NCBI GenBank assembly: GCA_028015205.1
Contig: CM051516.1
Span: forward strand, 46,628,230 to 46,692,229
Direction: 5' to 3'
Origin: Mytilisepta virgata
Lineage: Eukaryota > Mollusca > Bivalvia > Mytilida > Mytilidae
DNA length: 64,000 nucleotides
The notes under the pieces were generated by a model, which had not been told where the DNA came from, did not search any database, and worked only from the letters and a program-made list of their open reading frames with translations. Below, one piece after another: positions 12,101 to 22,490 of this stretch (positions are counted from its first letter, which is position 1; each line of letters opens with the position of its first letter). Made by a program: the position numbers and the translations under genes.

Positions 12101-13280
12101 GACTCCGACGGACGACGACGACGACGACGACGCCAACGTCATACCAATATACGACCGCAAAAATTTTGCGGTCGTATAATAACACAGTGTTTCTAGAAAT
12201 TTTGAAGTAGCTATACCAAAAAGGTTAATGTGAATGATGAGGCTATACAATTTTTTGTCTGAAACACAAGATTAGCTAGGATGGAATTCTATAACCTGTA
12301 ACCCCCCCCAACAAAAAAATTCTGGGTAACAATGATATTACATCTCACACAGACCACCCCTTCGTAGACCTTCTCTTCATTAGATCATCATTGGTCAATT
12401 GGTCATAGATTATTGAAATAATTTTAAAGTAATCAATTAAAATATAAACAGGATATCAATAAAATATACATTCTTCTTCTTCTTCTTCGTATGTCCTTCC
12501 AATTTAGGAACACCAAGTAAAAAATAAGTTTTTACTTGTATTTAAAGGTTTTAAATACTATACATTGCATAGTTTAAAATGTAAAATTCCAAATACATAT
12601 AAAGTAAACATGATAAACGTTTATAATTTTCATACAAAGTTCTGGTAAGTTCTAACAAATAATGCAAAACATTTGTGTACTATGAAGCAGTAAATTTATT
12701 TTTAAATTGATTATTGATTTGTTTTTAACAGAAAGGACGTTGAAACAGACTATACAGTAAAAATGCTGATCCCACTGACGTCAGCATTTTTAATGGAATA
12801 ATCCACATTGGTGCGCTATCATTGGTTGATTTGAATCAGCTGACTGTTGTCACGATCGCGGTATATAATGCGGTCTTCTCCCAATTCCCGTTTCTGCCAA
12901 GCGCAGCCTTTGATGAGACAACACCTTCACGCGAACGAAAATTGGAATTTGTTGAATGGACTTAAAATAACTCGATGAAATAATTTATTTCTGTATCCGC
13001 CGGTTCAGCGATGCTTTTGTATGTCAGCTGTATACATATTTTAAAGTATCAACAATAAATTGACATCAAATTATCAGAACAATGAAGTCGTTGATTCTGA
13101 TCTATTTCGTTTCAAAATTGTCTTCATTCGTTATTAAAATTTAAAAAAGGAAAATAAAAATGAAGAAAAGTGAATTCTTACCTTTAACTTATTAATATTT
13201 TCATCTAGTTTTGTAATCTCTTCATCAGAATTAAAAGACAAATCTCTTATGGTCATTTGATTGTCGTCTGAAAACTTCAT
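52..13280 (-). CDS. MLX: Mlx/Mondo-family bHLH-leucine-zipper transcription factor (Mlx-like), 6 exons, 3' end outside window
   Basis: Joining exons 13182-13280, 8485-8634, 6874-6958, 6414-6513, 4896-5019 and 52-181 gives 229 residues in one frame with GT-AG borders and matching phases. The basic region has the class-B E-box contacts H71, E75 and R79 within HIKAEHKRRDKIQ, followed by helix-loop-helix (GFDTLRELVPAL, then SSMLFKTAEHCRQL), a zipper to about residue 145, and a C-terminal segment (NWRFWMFSFLLKPLFETY, 181-198) typical of the dimerisation/cytoplasmic-localisation domain of Mlx and Mondo/ChREBP. In the known family these proteins heterodimerise and activate glucose-responsive genes. 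The short N terminus (70 residues before the basic region) fits Mlx, not the long Mondo N terminus, although the helices and C terminus read more like Mondo. An in-frame TGA lies 24 nt before the ATG. Family is firm; Mlx versus a short Mondo is less certain. The terminal exon is beyond base 1. Confidence 0.85.
182..1210. other. Mlx-like intron 5, distal part
   Basis: AT-rich intron sequence with a homopolymer T/A run near 980. No coding exon or recognisable repeat family was seen between the exon border and the terminal repeat of the element starting at 1211. Confidence 0.5.
1651..4664. repeat. ~161-bp tandem satellite units (split by an insertion)
   Basis: Units begin 'aaaaatatttcgacatgact' at 1651, 4231, 4392 and 4553; spacing is 161 bp. 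The unit started at 1651 is complete up to 1811, where the nested element enters, and the next unit resumes at 4231. Confidence 0.85.
1813..4230. mobile_element. Hairpin-ended non-autonomous element, copy 1 (nested)
   Basis: Left end TAAAATGCTCCGCTGGGCGC with an internal ATACGACCGCA; right end is a palindrome of ATACGACCGCAAAA and its inverse (about 4202-4230). Inside are C-tracts near 2250 and 2500, about five ~130-bp units beginning AATTTTGGACC (3144-3670), three ~160-bp units with AAACTGTTGGGACCAAAACT (3690-4130), and a GACGACGAC run at 4150-4185. A longer second copy lies at 8917-12178. The family cannot be named without a library; no transposase is encoded. Confidence 0.8.
4896..5019 (-). 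CDS. Mlx-like exon 5
   Basis: Acceptor TTTTTTTAG, donor ATG|GTATTT. Encodes ILQGRLPAVGIKVVEKSNED and onward to NWRFWM (residues 146-186): the end of the zipper and the start of the C-terminal domain. It takes two bases (CA) from exon 4 and ends on a codon boundary. Confidence 0.85.
6414..6513 (-). CDS. Mlx-like exon 4 (leucine zipper)
   Basis: Acceptor ATTGTAG, donor CA|GTAAGT. Encodes AEHCRQLKVESKAQQDEALA and LRHEIESLGNQI, a charged heptad-patterned helix, joined to exon 3 through a split ACT codon. Confidence 0.85.
6874..6958 (-). CDS. Mlx-like exon 3 (helix 1, loop, helix 2 start)
   Basis: Acceptor TTTTCAG, donor AAAA|GTAGGT. Encodes KGFDTLRELVPALENCSSKE and SKSSMLFK; GFDTL is the helix-1 sequence shared with Mondo proteins. 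Confidence 0.85.
6959..8484. other. Mlx-like intron 2
   Basis: AT-rich, without a recognised repeat family or additional exon. The segment near 7650-8240 shows no open frame of note. Confidence 0.5.
8485..8634 (-). CDS. Mlx-like exon 2 (basic region)
   Basis: Exactly 50 codons, starting VCSSRRNSNEAKSPTSSKGS and ending HIKAEHKRRDKIQ. Two AGs stand 8 bp apart at the acceptor (TTCATAG|GTTTGTAG); only the upstream one keeps frame with exon 1, so it was chosen. Donor CAG|GTTTGC. Confidence 0.85.
8917..12178. mobile_element. Hairpin-ended non-autonomous element, copy 2
   Basis: Same left end (TAAAATGCTCCGCTGGGCGC) and same right palindrome (ATACGACCGCAAAA inverted, to about 12178) as the copy at 1813-4230, with the same order of C-tracts, ~130-bp units, ~160-bp units and GACGAC run (12106-12132). 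It is about 0.8 kb longer; extra material lies near 9730-9850 and 10960-11750, including another C-tract at 11418-11438. It sits in intron 1 of the Mlx-like gene. Short open frames across the C-tracts are not genes. Confidence 0.8.
12764..12870 (+). promoter_or_regulatory. Cluster of promoter-like motifs: CRE, two ATTGG (CCAAT) boxes, CAGCTG E-box, TATATAAT
   Basis: A perfect CRE TGACGTCA (12776-12783) lies inside an inverted repeat AAAATGCTGA/TCAGCATTTT. Then come ATTGG at 12807 and 12821, CAGCTG at 12837-12842 and a TATA-like TATATAAT at 12862-12869. Order and spacing resemble a plus-strand core promoter, but the position is inside intron 1 of the minus-strand Mlx-like gene. Function is inferred only. 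Confidence 0.35.
13182..13280 (-). CDS. Mlx-like exon 1 (start codon)
   Basis: 33 codons from ATG at 13280 (MKFSDDNQMTIRDLSFNSDE and onward), acidic, ending at donor AAG|GTAAGA. Context ACA-ATG-A has A at -3. An in-frame TGA 24 nt upstream supports this as the true start unless a further splice exists. Confidence 0.8.
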
Positions 13281-13316
13281 TGTTAACCCGCGCGTTAAAA
13301 TTCAGACAAACCGCGA

Positions 13317-13327
13317 TTTATATATAC
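13317..13327 (-). promoter_or_regulatory. Possible TATA element of the Mlx-like gene
   Basis: On the minus strand GTATATATAAA lies about 37 nt before the ATG, within CG-containing sequence (CGCGG, CGCGCG) unusual for the surroundings. If used, the 5' leader would be very short, so it may be incidental. Confidence 0.3.
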
Positions 13328-13330
13328 ATA

Positions 13331-13848
13331 TCCCATAATGCAACAGGAAAATCTCCAATCCAAAATTAAATAGTTCAACACGAATATGTTTTGATCGTAA
13401 ATTAATAACAAATCGTAGATTGTTTTGAATAATCAACATTTGTATGACATTATTTTAGATAAATAACAAATGCATATTGAAATTTTTTAGAGGGTTATGG
13501 ACTATAACATAACTACTGTTTAGACACATGTGTTTAGCTGGTTTTAACCGGTTTAGAAAATATATTTCGGGTTAGGCCTATTTTATAAAATAATTTGAAA
13601 TATGATCTAAGATTCGTGGATATCACTCCTACATTCGATTTTAAGTAGCAATTTCAAAAGGATACATATAAAGACTCCAAGGAACCGATTGGGGTTTTCA
13701 AGGACGTCCGCGTCATTGCGGTTCTTAGAACAAAAAAAAGCTATTTTCGCCGTAAAATTTCGTATAAAATGGTACCATTTAAAACGTTTTGGGGAATGTC
13801 TTCTGAATGAACCCTAAGTATCAAAATTGTATCAGGAAGCTATAGGCA
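13331..13848. other. Intergenic, upstream of Mlx-like gene
   Basis: No gene or recognisable repeat seen. Confidence 0.4.
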
Positions 13849-14266
13849 CCTCACGGTAGCTCAACCCACAGGTATATGAGTAGCGCGTTGGACCAGGTGG
13901 TGGATAGGGGAGACTCTCTAGGTTCGGGACTATATCATGTCATAATAAAGCCTGATCGAGGACCATAGTGGGTAACGTGTTTGGAGAATGTAACCCTCCC
14001 TGTATGCATGCTAAAGACCCCGTCTGCAGTTTTCGAAAAAGAGTAGGCCAATATCATATGGAATATGCCACTACAGAAGGTTAAATTATCCTACCCTTCA
14101 ATCCATCCACCCTTTTATAAGGGCAGTCAAATTTGGTTCCCCTCTTTGCCCCCCCCCACCAATCCCTATTTGAATTGTTTGGTAATTAAATTGTTGAACT
14201 GGTTCTCGTCCTGAAGAAGCATAAAATATTTGCCACGGAACGTCAAGCAAACAACAAATCAAACAA
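13849..14266 (+). repeat. tRNA-derived SINE, family A, copy 1
   Basis: Starts with a tRNA-like head (GTAGCTCAACCC as box A, GGTTCGGGACT as box B), then a body shared with 21536-21920 (ACCATAGTGGGTAACGTGTT, TGCAGTTTTCGAAAA, ATTTGGTTCCCCT, GAAGAAGCAT) and an AAGCAAACAACAAATCAAAC tail. The two copies differ by many substitutions and so are old. This kind of SINE is widespread in bivalves. Confidence 0.7.
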
Positions 14267-16590
14267 TGTATGCGAAGACCAGTCTGCTACTGAACTACAT
14301 CAGTATATATTTTTTTAATTTCCTCTGTAACCATAGGGACAAACTTTGATTGAACGGCCTTAAAAATAGTCTGGAGTCCTTGGACTCATACGACCGCATT
14401 CACTGAAAAAAATGTCAATTAACAAATAAATTATTTATAACTACTTTAAAATGGAACCGGCTAGACTTTGATGGTTTAGTCCTTTGACATGTTTGATGGT
14501 CTGCTGGAAAATACTGTCTGTGGTCCAGGCGTTTGTTACTGTTACTTATGTGTCAAGCAGGATCAAACCTATGGTGGAATGATCATTTTATGGATTCCTT
14601 TCAGAATTATGTCCTTGGATCTTGGACCCATATTTCATGGTCGGCCTAACTCAAAATAAAAAAACTCAACAAACAAATATTTATAAATCTTTTCTGAAGA
14701 TATTTGGCCAATTGGGACCAAACTTTTAGAAATATTCCATAGATTTATGCTTAGGGGTGCTAACCTGACCTTTAATTGTTCGCCGATCTTACTATAAATA
14801 AAAACTTCATAAAATATGTTAAAAGTCTGATATTATGATCCAAATGTTACCGAAATAGCCCTTTGAACCAAATTATGGCCGCTGTAAACATGGTGAATAA
14901 AAATAGGGATGGTAGCACGCATGCAATCACTGTATATTCAAATATTTGTCAGACTAACTTAGTGAACGAATTGAGATCAAATTTATGAATAGTTCTTGCA
15001 TGATTCTTTTGCAAAATTTGGAGGTCCGTACTATTGCAACTATTGTCGTTGTTAATTTAAAATGTCAACCGGAAAAATACCTTCTTAAATTACTTGGTTA
15101 TTTGGGACCAGACTCGGATGGTAAGGTATCGATTGGTTCGTTCTCTCTCAAAATGTGTGAAGAGTCAAACCTTATACACCAGTATATTTGCATAATAATG
15201 TGAAAGATGCAGGCTCCCAGCTGTGATCATTCTGTAATTTTGTTTAGCTCATCAAAACCATAAAATTGCTATCACCTTGCGTCCGTTTTTTTTTCTGGTC
15301 GTAAACTTTTTGTTAAAATACCCTTTTCCCTCAATATAAAATGGATAAAGAAAAGCTGTGTGCGATGGCCGAACTGAACCAGATTAATAATTTTACTTAA
15401 ATTTTTTACACAACACTTATAGATTAGTACATACTTCATGTACGAATTTATAAATGTTGGGAAACGTTTTTACACAACATTTATAGATTTATTATAATTA
15501 TATATTTTTTATTTCATATACGTAATTCCAGAGACGTATATAACAATTGTATTATATGTCTATGGTAATTCGTTTGATCGGAGCAGGAACTGTATATTGT
15601 AGTATTATATGATCCCTGATCGGAGGCGTCAAAAATTAACTGATTTTAATTATTGTATATAAATGAATAACTTTTATATTATATCTTGAAAATCGTAAAC
15701 AGCTAATCTTTACAGAGGTGTCCATTAAATACATCAAAAAGGAGCAATTAAGTGCATATATATTTAGTTATTACGTGATAATTAATGCGACCGTTGTCAA
15801 CACAATTGACTGTATCAACCGTTAAATAGATATTTTCTTATATACTTTTGTGTCATTTACTACAATATTTACGTCTTTATATCGAACAGTCGCAACATCA
15901 GTTGTGTCGTATTCTGAGCAGGAACTGGTTACCCTTCCGGAGCACTTGGGTTCAATCCTTTGTTTTTATAGGAGTTCATATAGGAGTTTTTATAGTTTTA
16001 TAGTTGTCAGTGTTTCTAAATTTAGGTATCAGACGTGTTGCTAATGCATGAATATAGTAATTAGATTAGATTCTATAGAAGATGTTTATTTCCATTCATG
16101 GGCTGACAAGGAGCATAATACAACACATATCATTACATTCGACATATAATACACCAATACAATATACATGGTTACAAATAGTAAACATTAAAAACGCCAC
16201 GGTTTTCAAATATATATAATATTATATACTTGTAAGGATATATATATGTATATATTTTCAGAGTAATATACTAAATCTGTCTGCATTTAAACAGTTATTC
16301 TGCTCCGTGTGTATTATCAATTTCAGTCAAGACATTAATCAAGGGATGTACATTACAACTAAACTACTAACCTTCACTAATTTTTATGTCCCAATGAATC
16401 AGTAAACGTTTAGTTTTCATACCTAGCTATTAATAATGAATTTTATATAGAAACTAAATTAAATCTAAAAATTAGACTTTTTCAAAGAGGGGTGCATATC
16501 CCTGAAAGACACATAATAATATATATGAGGATTATATCCCCTTATACATGGTATAGTTCGCAATTGCTGCTGCTTCCTAACACTGAATTG
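14267..16590. other. Intergenic stretch without a recognised gene
   Basis: Only short open frames. A partial duplication of 'ttacacaacaYttatagatt' occurs near 15410 and 15471. No splice-supported coding segment was found. Confidence 0.4.
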
Positions 16591-17005
16591 ACCATGACTG
16601 ACAAAACACACTTTATCTTCATATATATACATCATATGCCAACATATTTATGGGCAAATTAGAAAAACAACTCCTTGAATCTTCCATCGAAAAACCGCTT
16701 TCCTGGTATAGATTTATAGATGATGTGGATATGAAATGGAATAAAAGTGACGAGGATTTAGATACTTTCATCACTCATGCCAACAACATACATCCTAGTA
16801 TTAAATTTACTCATGAGAAATCTAAATCCAAAATCACCTTCCTCGATACTTCCAGCTCACTCACAGATGGCATCATATCCACAGATCTATATTCTAAGCC
16901 TACTGACACTCACACTCACCAATATCTGTCCCCTAAAAGAGCATCCCGTACAGTCAGGCACTCAGAGTCAAGCGAATTTGTTCCAACACAGAAACACATA
17001 ACTTT
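16590..17005 (+). pseudogene. Penelope-like element reverse-transcriptase fragment
   Basis: The frame through 16638-17005 reads ANIFMGKLEKQLLE, then WYRFIDDV, HPSIKFTHEKSKSKITFLDT and LYSKPTDTHTHQYL. The order 'MGKLE ... RFIDD ... HP.IKFTHE ... I.FLD ... LY.KPTD.H.YL' is characteristic of Penelope-like reverse transcriptases, with the YxDD-type catalytic box as FIDD. The fragment lacks its 5' part and is broken by the AAGATATCTT array at about 17003. No GIY-YIG endonuclease domain was recognised after the array. Confidence 0.65.
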
Positions 17006-17195
17006 ATAAGATATCTTATATACTTTATGAGATATCTTATATGCTTTATAAGATATCTTATAAACTTAAGAAGATATCTTATAAAGTAATAAGTTTATAA
17101 GATATTTTATTAAAACTAGATTATATAAGATATCTTATTATATATTATATGAGATATCTTGAAGTTAGAATAAATAGTAAAACGGCTTGCCCTAC
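17003..17195. repeat. AAGATATCTT palindrome array, short copy
   Basis: At least seven AAGATATCTT-type palindromes separated by AT-rich spacers, ending GAGATATCTTGAAGTTAGAA then TAAATAGTAAAACGGC. This right end matches that of the larger array element at 35980-36935; the matching left inverted end is not seen here. Confidence 0.7.
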
Positions 17196-18346
17196 AAAAC
17201 CCCTGATCGATAGTTTGTCCATCTCTAATATTTATAACTCCTGTGGAAAGAGAAATTACAAAACATCTATTTACCCCAAAAGAGATCTTCTTGTCCAATA
17301 ACTTCTGGTGATAAATAGTTACCCACCCCTATAACAGTTGTAAAACTCATTTAAAAAGAGTTGACAAATACAGTTGACAACTTCTATCAATGGGATAAGA
17401 GCATTGTCTTAAATGGATAAATTTAACCTTTTTCAAGAGGTAGCTTAAATTCCCTTTAAAAACTTTTTCATTGAGCTGCTGCACTAAAAATCATTTATTT
17501 TGTCCTCACATTTGTTGTTTTTTTTTATTCGTTTAATTTTCTACAAAAATTTAAATTTTAAAGATAATACACGAGCTCACCTCAGGGTAAAATAATATAA
17601 AATTTGAAGTTTAAACTGACCAGGTCATTTTTCGGTCAAGTTATCTTTTCAAATATGACATGTTTTCTACTCAATGGGTTGTGCGACTGAAATGTCACAC
17701 TGCAACCTCTTTTTGTACATTTTAGTGGATTTCAGGGTAGTTAATTGTCTCATTGATATTTACCCCATGCTTTTAATTTCTAATTCCGGTCACTTCGCTG
17801 GTCGTTTTCTATATTATATTTCATGCATTTTGAACCGAAAATCAACAAAGTTTAACAATTAATTTTATTCACTTATTCAAAAATTCACACAATTAACACA
17901 TTTTGCAGTAATACATATTATAATGACAATACACAGTGGCAAAAAGTCAATAATGTCAGATTTGTTATTACCATTGAATAAAAGACCGGACAAGGGCCTC
18001 TAGTTTTAAATAGTACAGTGTTTTTTGCGCATACATCCGACATTTTTAAAGTTTCTATTTCATGAAGCTAGTAACATTATTTCATTTGCACGTTCTAATT
18101 TGAATCACTCCACGTCTGATATATATTATTGGCAAAACGTAAATACACAGCTTGATTTATTTGATTTATTTTCATTTCACTAGCTAGCATGAATTGATAT
18201 TTTAAAAATTACAGTGAGTTAGAAATTGAAAGTCCGGTTACTAAGGCAACTAAGGGGTGTGTCCCTATGGTGCTTAATAGCTCTATCCTTAGGTAGTTTA
18301 GGCCTTGCTCTTTTGACATTTAATATATATATTCTTCAACATTCGC
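17196..18346. other. Intergenic stretch
   Basis: No gene recognised. The segment near 17690-17790 (starting 'tgcgactgaaatgtcacac') reads like dispersed repeat sequence but has no second copy in the window. Confidence 0.35.
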
Positions 18347-18449
18347 GGTAATAGACATCCTCCCAAATCAGGGTTTTGTATCCAAGTTCGCACCTACAAA
18401 CGCGAACGAACGTGGATACAAACCCTGACTTTGGAGGATGGGTAATAGA
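18347..18449. mobile_element. 85-bp foldback MITE with 9-bp direct repeats
   Basis: GGTAATAGA at 18347-18355 and 18441-18449 flanks an 85-bp hairpin. The outer arms CATCCTCCCAAATCAGGG (from 18356) and its near-perfect inverse ending GGAGGATG at 18440 pair over about 35 bases around a 12-base loop. A 9-bp target duplication is typical of Mutator-like elements; family is inferred from that alone. Confidence 0.7.
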
Positions 18450-20384
18450 TTTCGTTTTGCAACATTTTCGGCATTGACTGAGAATAGCTGTTGGTTGAGT
18501 CGTACACTGTTAATATGCATATCTTGAGCATCAAGAGAGACATCATATAATATTTATACGAAGAAAAAAAAAGAATATTTTATTATCAATCTGGGGGCAT
18601 TAATTGCCTAACATTTAGAAACAAAAAAATCCCATAATTTATATAATAGAAATGTCACGTTCAAACCACAGAACCTAACACATCATGGTGCGAGGTATGC
18701 CTTGTAATTTGAAAATATTTCTTATTTTAGCGGTAAAAGAAACTCTTCCTTGTCAGAACACATGTCCTAAAATTTTAGGAACTTATGCGTTACAATTTCG
18801 AGACATCTGTGTTAATTCAGTTTGAAATGTGAGAACAAATCAAATCTGACTCACAACAAACAGTCTTTATAAAAATATACATTTTTTAGTATTTATTTGT
18901 AGATCATAGTTTTTAAGAATGAAGATTGTTGTAATTTTTGACAATTTAAATGACAATTTACACAATTTAAACAAAAATATTTTATGAATAAAATATTTAA
19001 CACTATATTTGATTAAAAAACAAGTTTTTCAACTAACGTCAATTATTTTCGGTTCCACGCAAGTTTAAATTAAATTTTGTTTTTCTTCTATAAAAAAATT
19101 GTAGTATATTTAAGAGTTATGGTACATTTTATAATTTATTTTATTTTAGTATTTTATCCACGAAATTCAAAATTTATATAAGATGTCACGGTATAGGGAA
19201 AATCTTCTGAACTTGAAGATACATTTCTTTTTAAAATGAATTTATTACAAGAACGTACATTTGATGATTTTTGTCGATAGATTCGGTGATGTATTTTGGA
19301 TATTAGATATATATATATATGAAATATATATAGATAAAATATATATATTGTATGTAAAAAAGAATCTCACAATGAATAAAAAATTAAATATCTTGGACAA
19401 ACTATAATGTCTTGCCTTCAGTCCTCTTCAAAGAATACAATATTTCTCCATTGATAGATCAAATAAAAAAAATTAAAGTTGTATTTCTGTAAATGTACTG
19501 AACATGAATAATTTATTTCGACAAATATCAATAATAATAATTAAGTGCAGTCATCTTGATTTTTTCTCTCTCAAAAACATAACTTTAGAAAAAGAATTCT
19601 TATTGCTTATTATATTTTTTTTTACTCAACGTGATTTATGTAAAACTAATTTTGAAGAGGTTTTAGGAATTTCAATGCAATATGCATATATATTTTCAGA
19701 TTTCATCCTAAATGATAATCATTTATAACTGAAAATTCGCATGATCATTTATACACAGTTCCGGAGGTGTATTTTCATATATACATTTGTTGACTTGAAA
19801 ATATAATGCTCAAGTATGTGGGAAAAAAAGGGGGGGGTATAATTTTGTTTCGATTAAATGTTGTTTTGTATTGGATGTTTTTTAAATATAATTATTCCAG
19901 TAATTTGAAATGGATAACTTTGAAAAAAAGAAGAAAAAAAGAAGAGAGCTTTCTGCAGATTTTTTATGGGTACAAAATCGTCCAAACCTTCCTTTTTTTA
20001 ATATTTTGTTTTCTAACTAGATATACACACATATATAGGCTCTTGATTTGAAACCCCAAAAAGGTTCATATAATTATCCACCTAAAAAATTTAATATATG
20101 GATTATAAAAAATGCAAAATATGAATTTATGGATTTCTATTTACATAAGTATCTACATAAGTGTCTTTGAGAAAAGAATGAAATTGACATTAAAATACAG
20201 AAATATTAGAATTTATAAACAAAACAAAAAAAAAGAGTACAACTGTAATAACCAAAACCAAATCATATGTACATGATGTATAAGATCTCCCCTGTCACAA
20301 GAAAACTGTATCCAAAGACCGTATTTCTACAGGCAATAAAACAATAACTCTTTCACATTTTTATGTGAAGATCTGCTCTCTGAG
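18450..20384. other. Intergenic AT-rich stretch with AT microsatellite
   Basis: An (AT)n-type stretch lies at about 19306-19352. No coding potential recognised; open frames here are short and low-complexity. Confidence 0.4.
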
Positions 20385-20387
20385 GAA

Positions 20388-20520
20388 GACGCAATTGGTT
20401 CGCACAACAGAGTTGAAGAACTGGGAACCATGGAGTCTGGGCCAAGCTGGAGCAATAAGAATAGTCTTGCCAGCATCCTTGCGAATTTTGTGCAAAATTT
20501 CATCAGTTCAAAAAATTATA
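20388..20520 (-). pseudogene. Possible DIRS-type retroelement relic
   Basis: The minus strand is open through RKDAGKTILIAPAWPRLHGS and on to FLREQI. The 'ILIAPAWP' context is like the conserved 'LL..PAWP..PWFP' region of DIRS-type elements. Only about 40 codons remain, so the call is tentative. Confidence 0.3.
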
Positions 20521-21535
20521 AAGTACAAATAAACGAAGAAAATTTAGTATTCCAATAATTTTTTTTCAACAATATAAATAGCAACGTTCAAAGTTTAGAC
20601 CAAATGGGTTATTTTATTTTGATAAAATCTCAGGCTTACCTTTTGCGTGACACGAATACACCAAATCCAAGAACTAAAGTAATGAAAACAAAAATGATGA
20701 GAAAAAGGGGATATTTATTAAAAACAGTGAAATTTTCCTTTACATGAAGTGAAGAAAAAGTGACGAGATATGATTCTGTACATCTTTCCGAGTCACAACC
20801 ACGTGAATTTACAAAGCAAAAAGAATTTTAGTTGTAATATTAATCATCTTCACTAATGATCACGCTTATTTACACTCGTGTGACAATTTCATATCAGTCC
20901 TGTCAATGATAGAGCAAATCTATCACCCATAGAGAATAATGTAAGGTGATACTAAGAAACTATTCGGATTTCATAGGGTTAAAATGCAATATCTACAGAG
21001 GTATTATATTTGTGACTTCTTAACTGGTTACATTTACCATGTAATACTTTCAACACGGTAACAATTACCCCCCCCCCCAAAAAAAAATAAAAAAAAAAAA
21101 AAAAAAACCAAAACAAAACAACACAAAAAACAAAAAACAAAAACAAACAAACAAATAAACAAACAAAACCAAAACAATAAAAACCCCACAATTTTTCATG
21201 AATTTGACAGCAGTTATAACATATTTTTGCATCAAAAAGAGGAGTCATCAAGCCAACCATTTAGACGAGGATATCATTTATCGTTTTATGCTTCTGTGTT
21301 AAAACTTTTCTGACGGTATTTAACGCGATATTTGTCTCCTGAAATGATTATCAGATAAAGTGTGATAGGGGACCCTACTTGCAAAATTTTAAGTATCGAC
21401 CGAGCGTTCATGCGAGATTTATGTTTATCGAGACTTCCTTATACAACTCTACCTTGCACGAACTTAATTTGCACTAAGTGTTGCATTACCATCACTTATG
21501 ACATTCAAATATCAAATTTATTAACTAGAAACCTG
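20521..21535. other. Intergenic, with C/A-rich low-complexity tract
   Basis: Contains a C run followed by A-rich (CAAA)n/(AAAC)n sequence at about 21069-21185. Proline- or phenylalanine-rich open frames here come from that tract. Confidence 0.45.
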
Positions 21536-21920
21536 TGATGGATCACGGGAACTCAACAAACAGAGTTGCCTGGCGCGTCCCATGGCCAGGTGGCGGATGG
21601 GGGAGACCATCCCGTTGGGGGGTTGTCGGGTCATAATACGGAAAGCCCGACCGCGGACCATAGTGGGTAACGTGTTTGGTCTCTGCACGCTAAAGCCGCG
21701 ACCTTTTCTGTAGTTTTCGAAAATGAGTAAGCTTATACCGCTACATACAAAGTGGATACAGAAGGCTAACCTATCTCCGACCCTATTCAACCACCAACCC
21801 CTTTTCAGTGGCAATAAAAATTGGTTCCCCTTTGTGTCCCGTCTCATCCCTATCTGGTTGTAGTCCTAAAGAAGCATGGGATAACTGCCACTGGACGTTA
21901 AGCAAACAATCAATCAAATG
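21536..21920 (+). repeat. tRNA-derived SINE, family A, copy 2
   Basis: Aligns along its length with 13849-14266: GGTGGCGGATGGGGGAGA, ACCATAGTGGGTAACGTGTT, GTAGTTTTCGAAAA, ATTGGTTCCCCT, then GCCACTGGACGTTAAGCAAA and an (AATC)n tail. Confidence 0.75.
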
Positions 21921-21939
21921 TATTATTGTTTGTATGTTT

Positions 21940-22177
21940 TGTTTAGTTAGGCTTTTACGCCGTTTTCAGCACATTTGGCAATTTCGCGGCGGCCAGTTTT
22001 TATTGGTGTAGGAAGTACCCGGAGAGAACCACCGACCTTCGGTAGGAAAATTGGCAATCCTCAATTAAGATCGGCGTCGAATACACCCTGCCATACTCAC
22101 AACTTCAGTGTTGACAGGTTAGTGGTCATTAGTAGTCATGACGAACTACCTATACCACTCGGCCACCGAGACCCCCT
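21940..22177 (-). repeat. tRNA-derived SINE, family B, copy 1
   Basis: Minus-strand SINE: tRNA-like head at 22177 (GGTCTCGGTGGCCGAGTGG), body with the plus-strand string CCTTCGGTAGGAAAATTGGC, tail toward 21940. It abuts the tail of the family A SINE just to its left. Confidence 0.7.
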
Positions 22178-22490
22178 AAACTATCATTATACTATCAAAT
22201 GTATTAAATATAAGACAAACATAAATGAAAGAGCTGTAAGCTTTAATAGAGCTTACAGATATCCCGCTCAGACATTTTTGGTAGGTCCAAAGTATAAGAT
22301 GGCATGGTTAAACAGGAAGTAGTCGCTGAGTCTTTTGCGACCAAAGATGTTATGACGGAAGGACGGACAGAGGTAAACCGGTATACCCCCACTTCTTCGG
22401 GGCATGGGAATAATTAGAAACCGGTCCTACTAAAATACGTATGCATACGCCTGCTGGTTTAAATGGTTTAATTTAACAATAAATCAACTA

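Noticed and set aside
12019..12210. ORF with poly-threonine
   Set aside because: Translation of the GACGACGAC tail of the hairpin-ended element.
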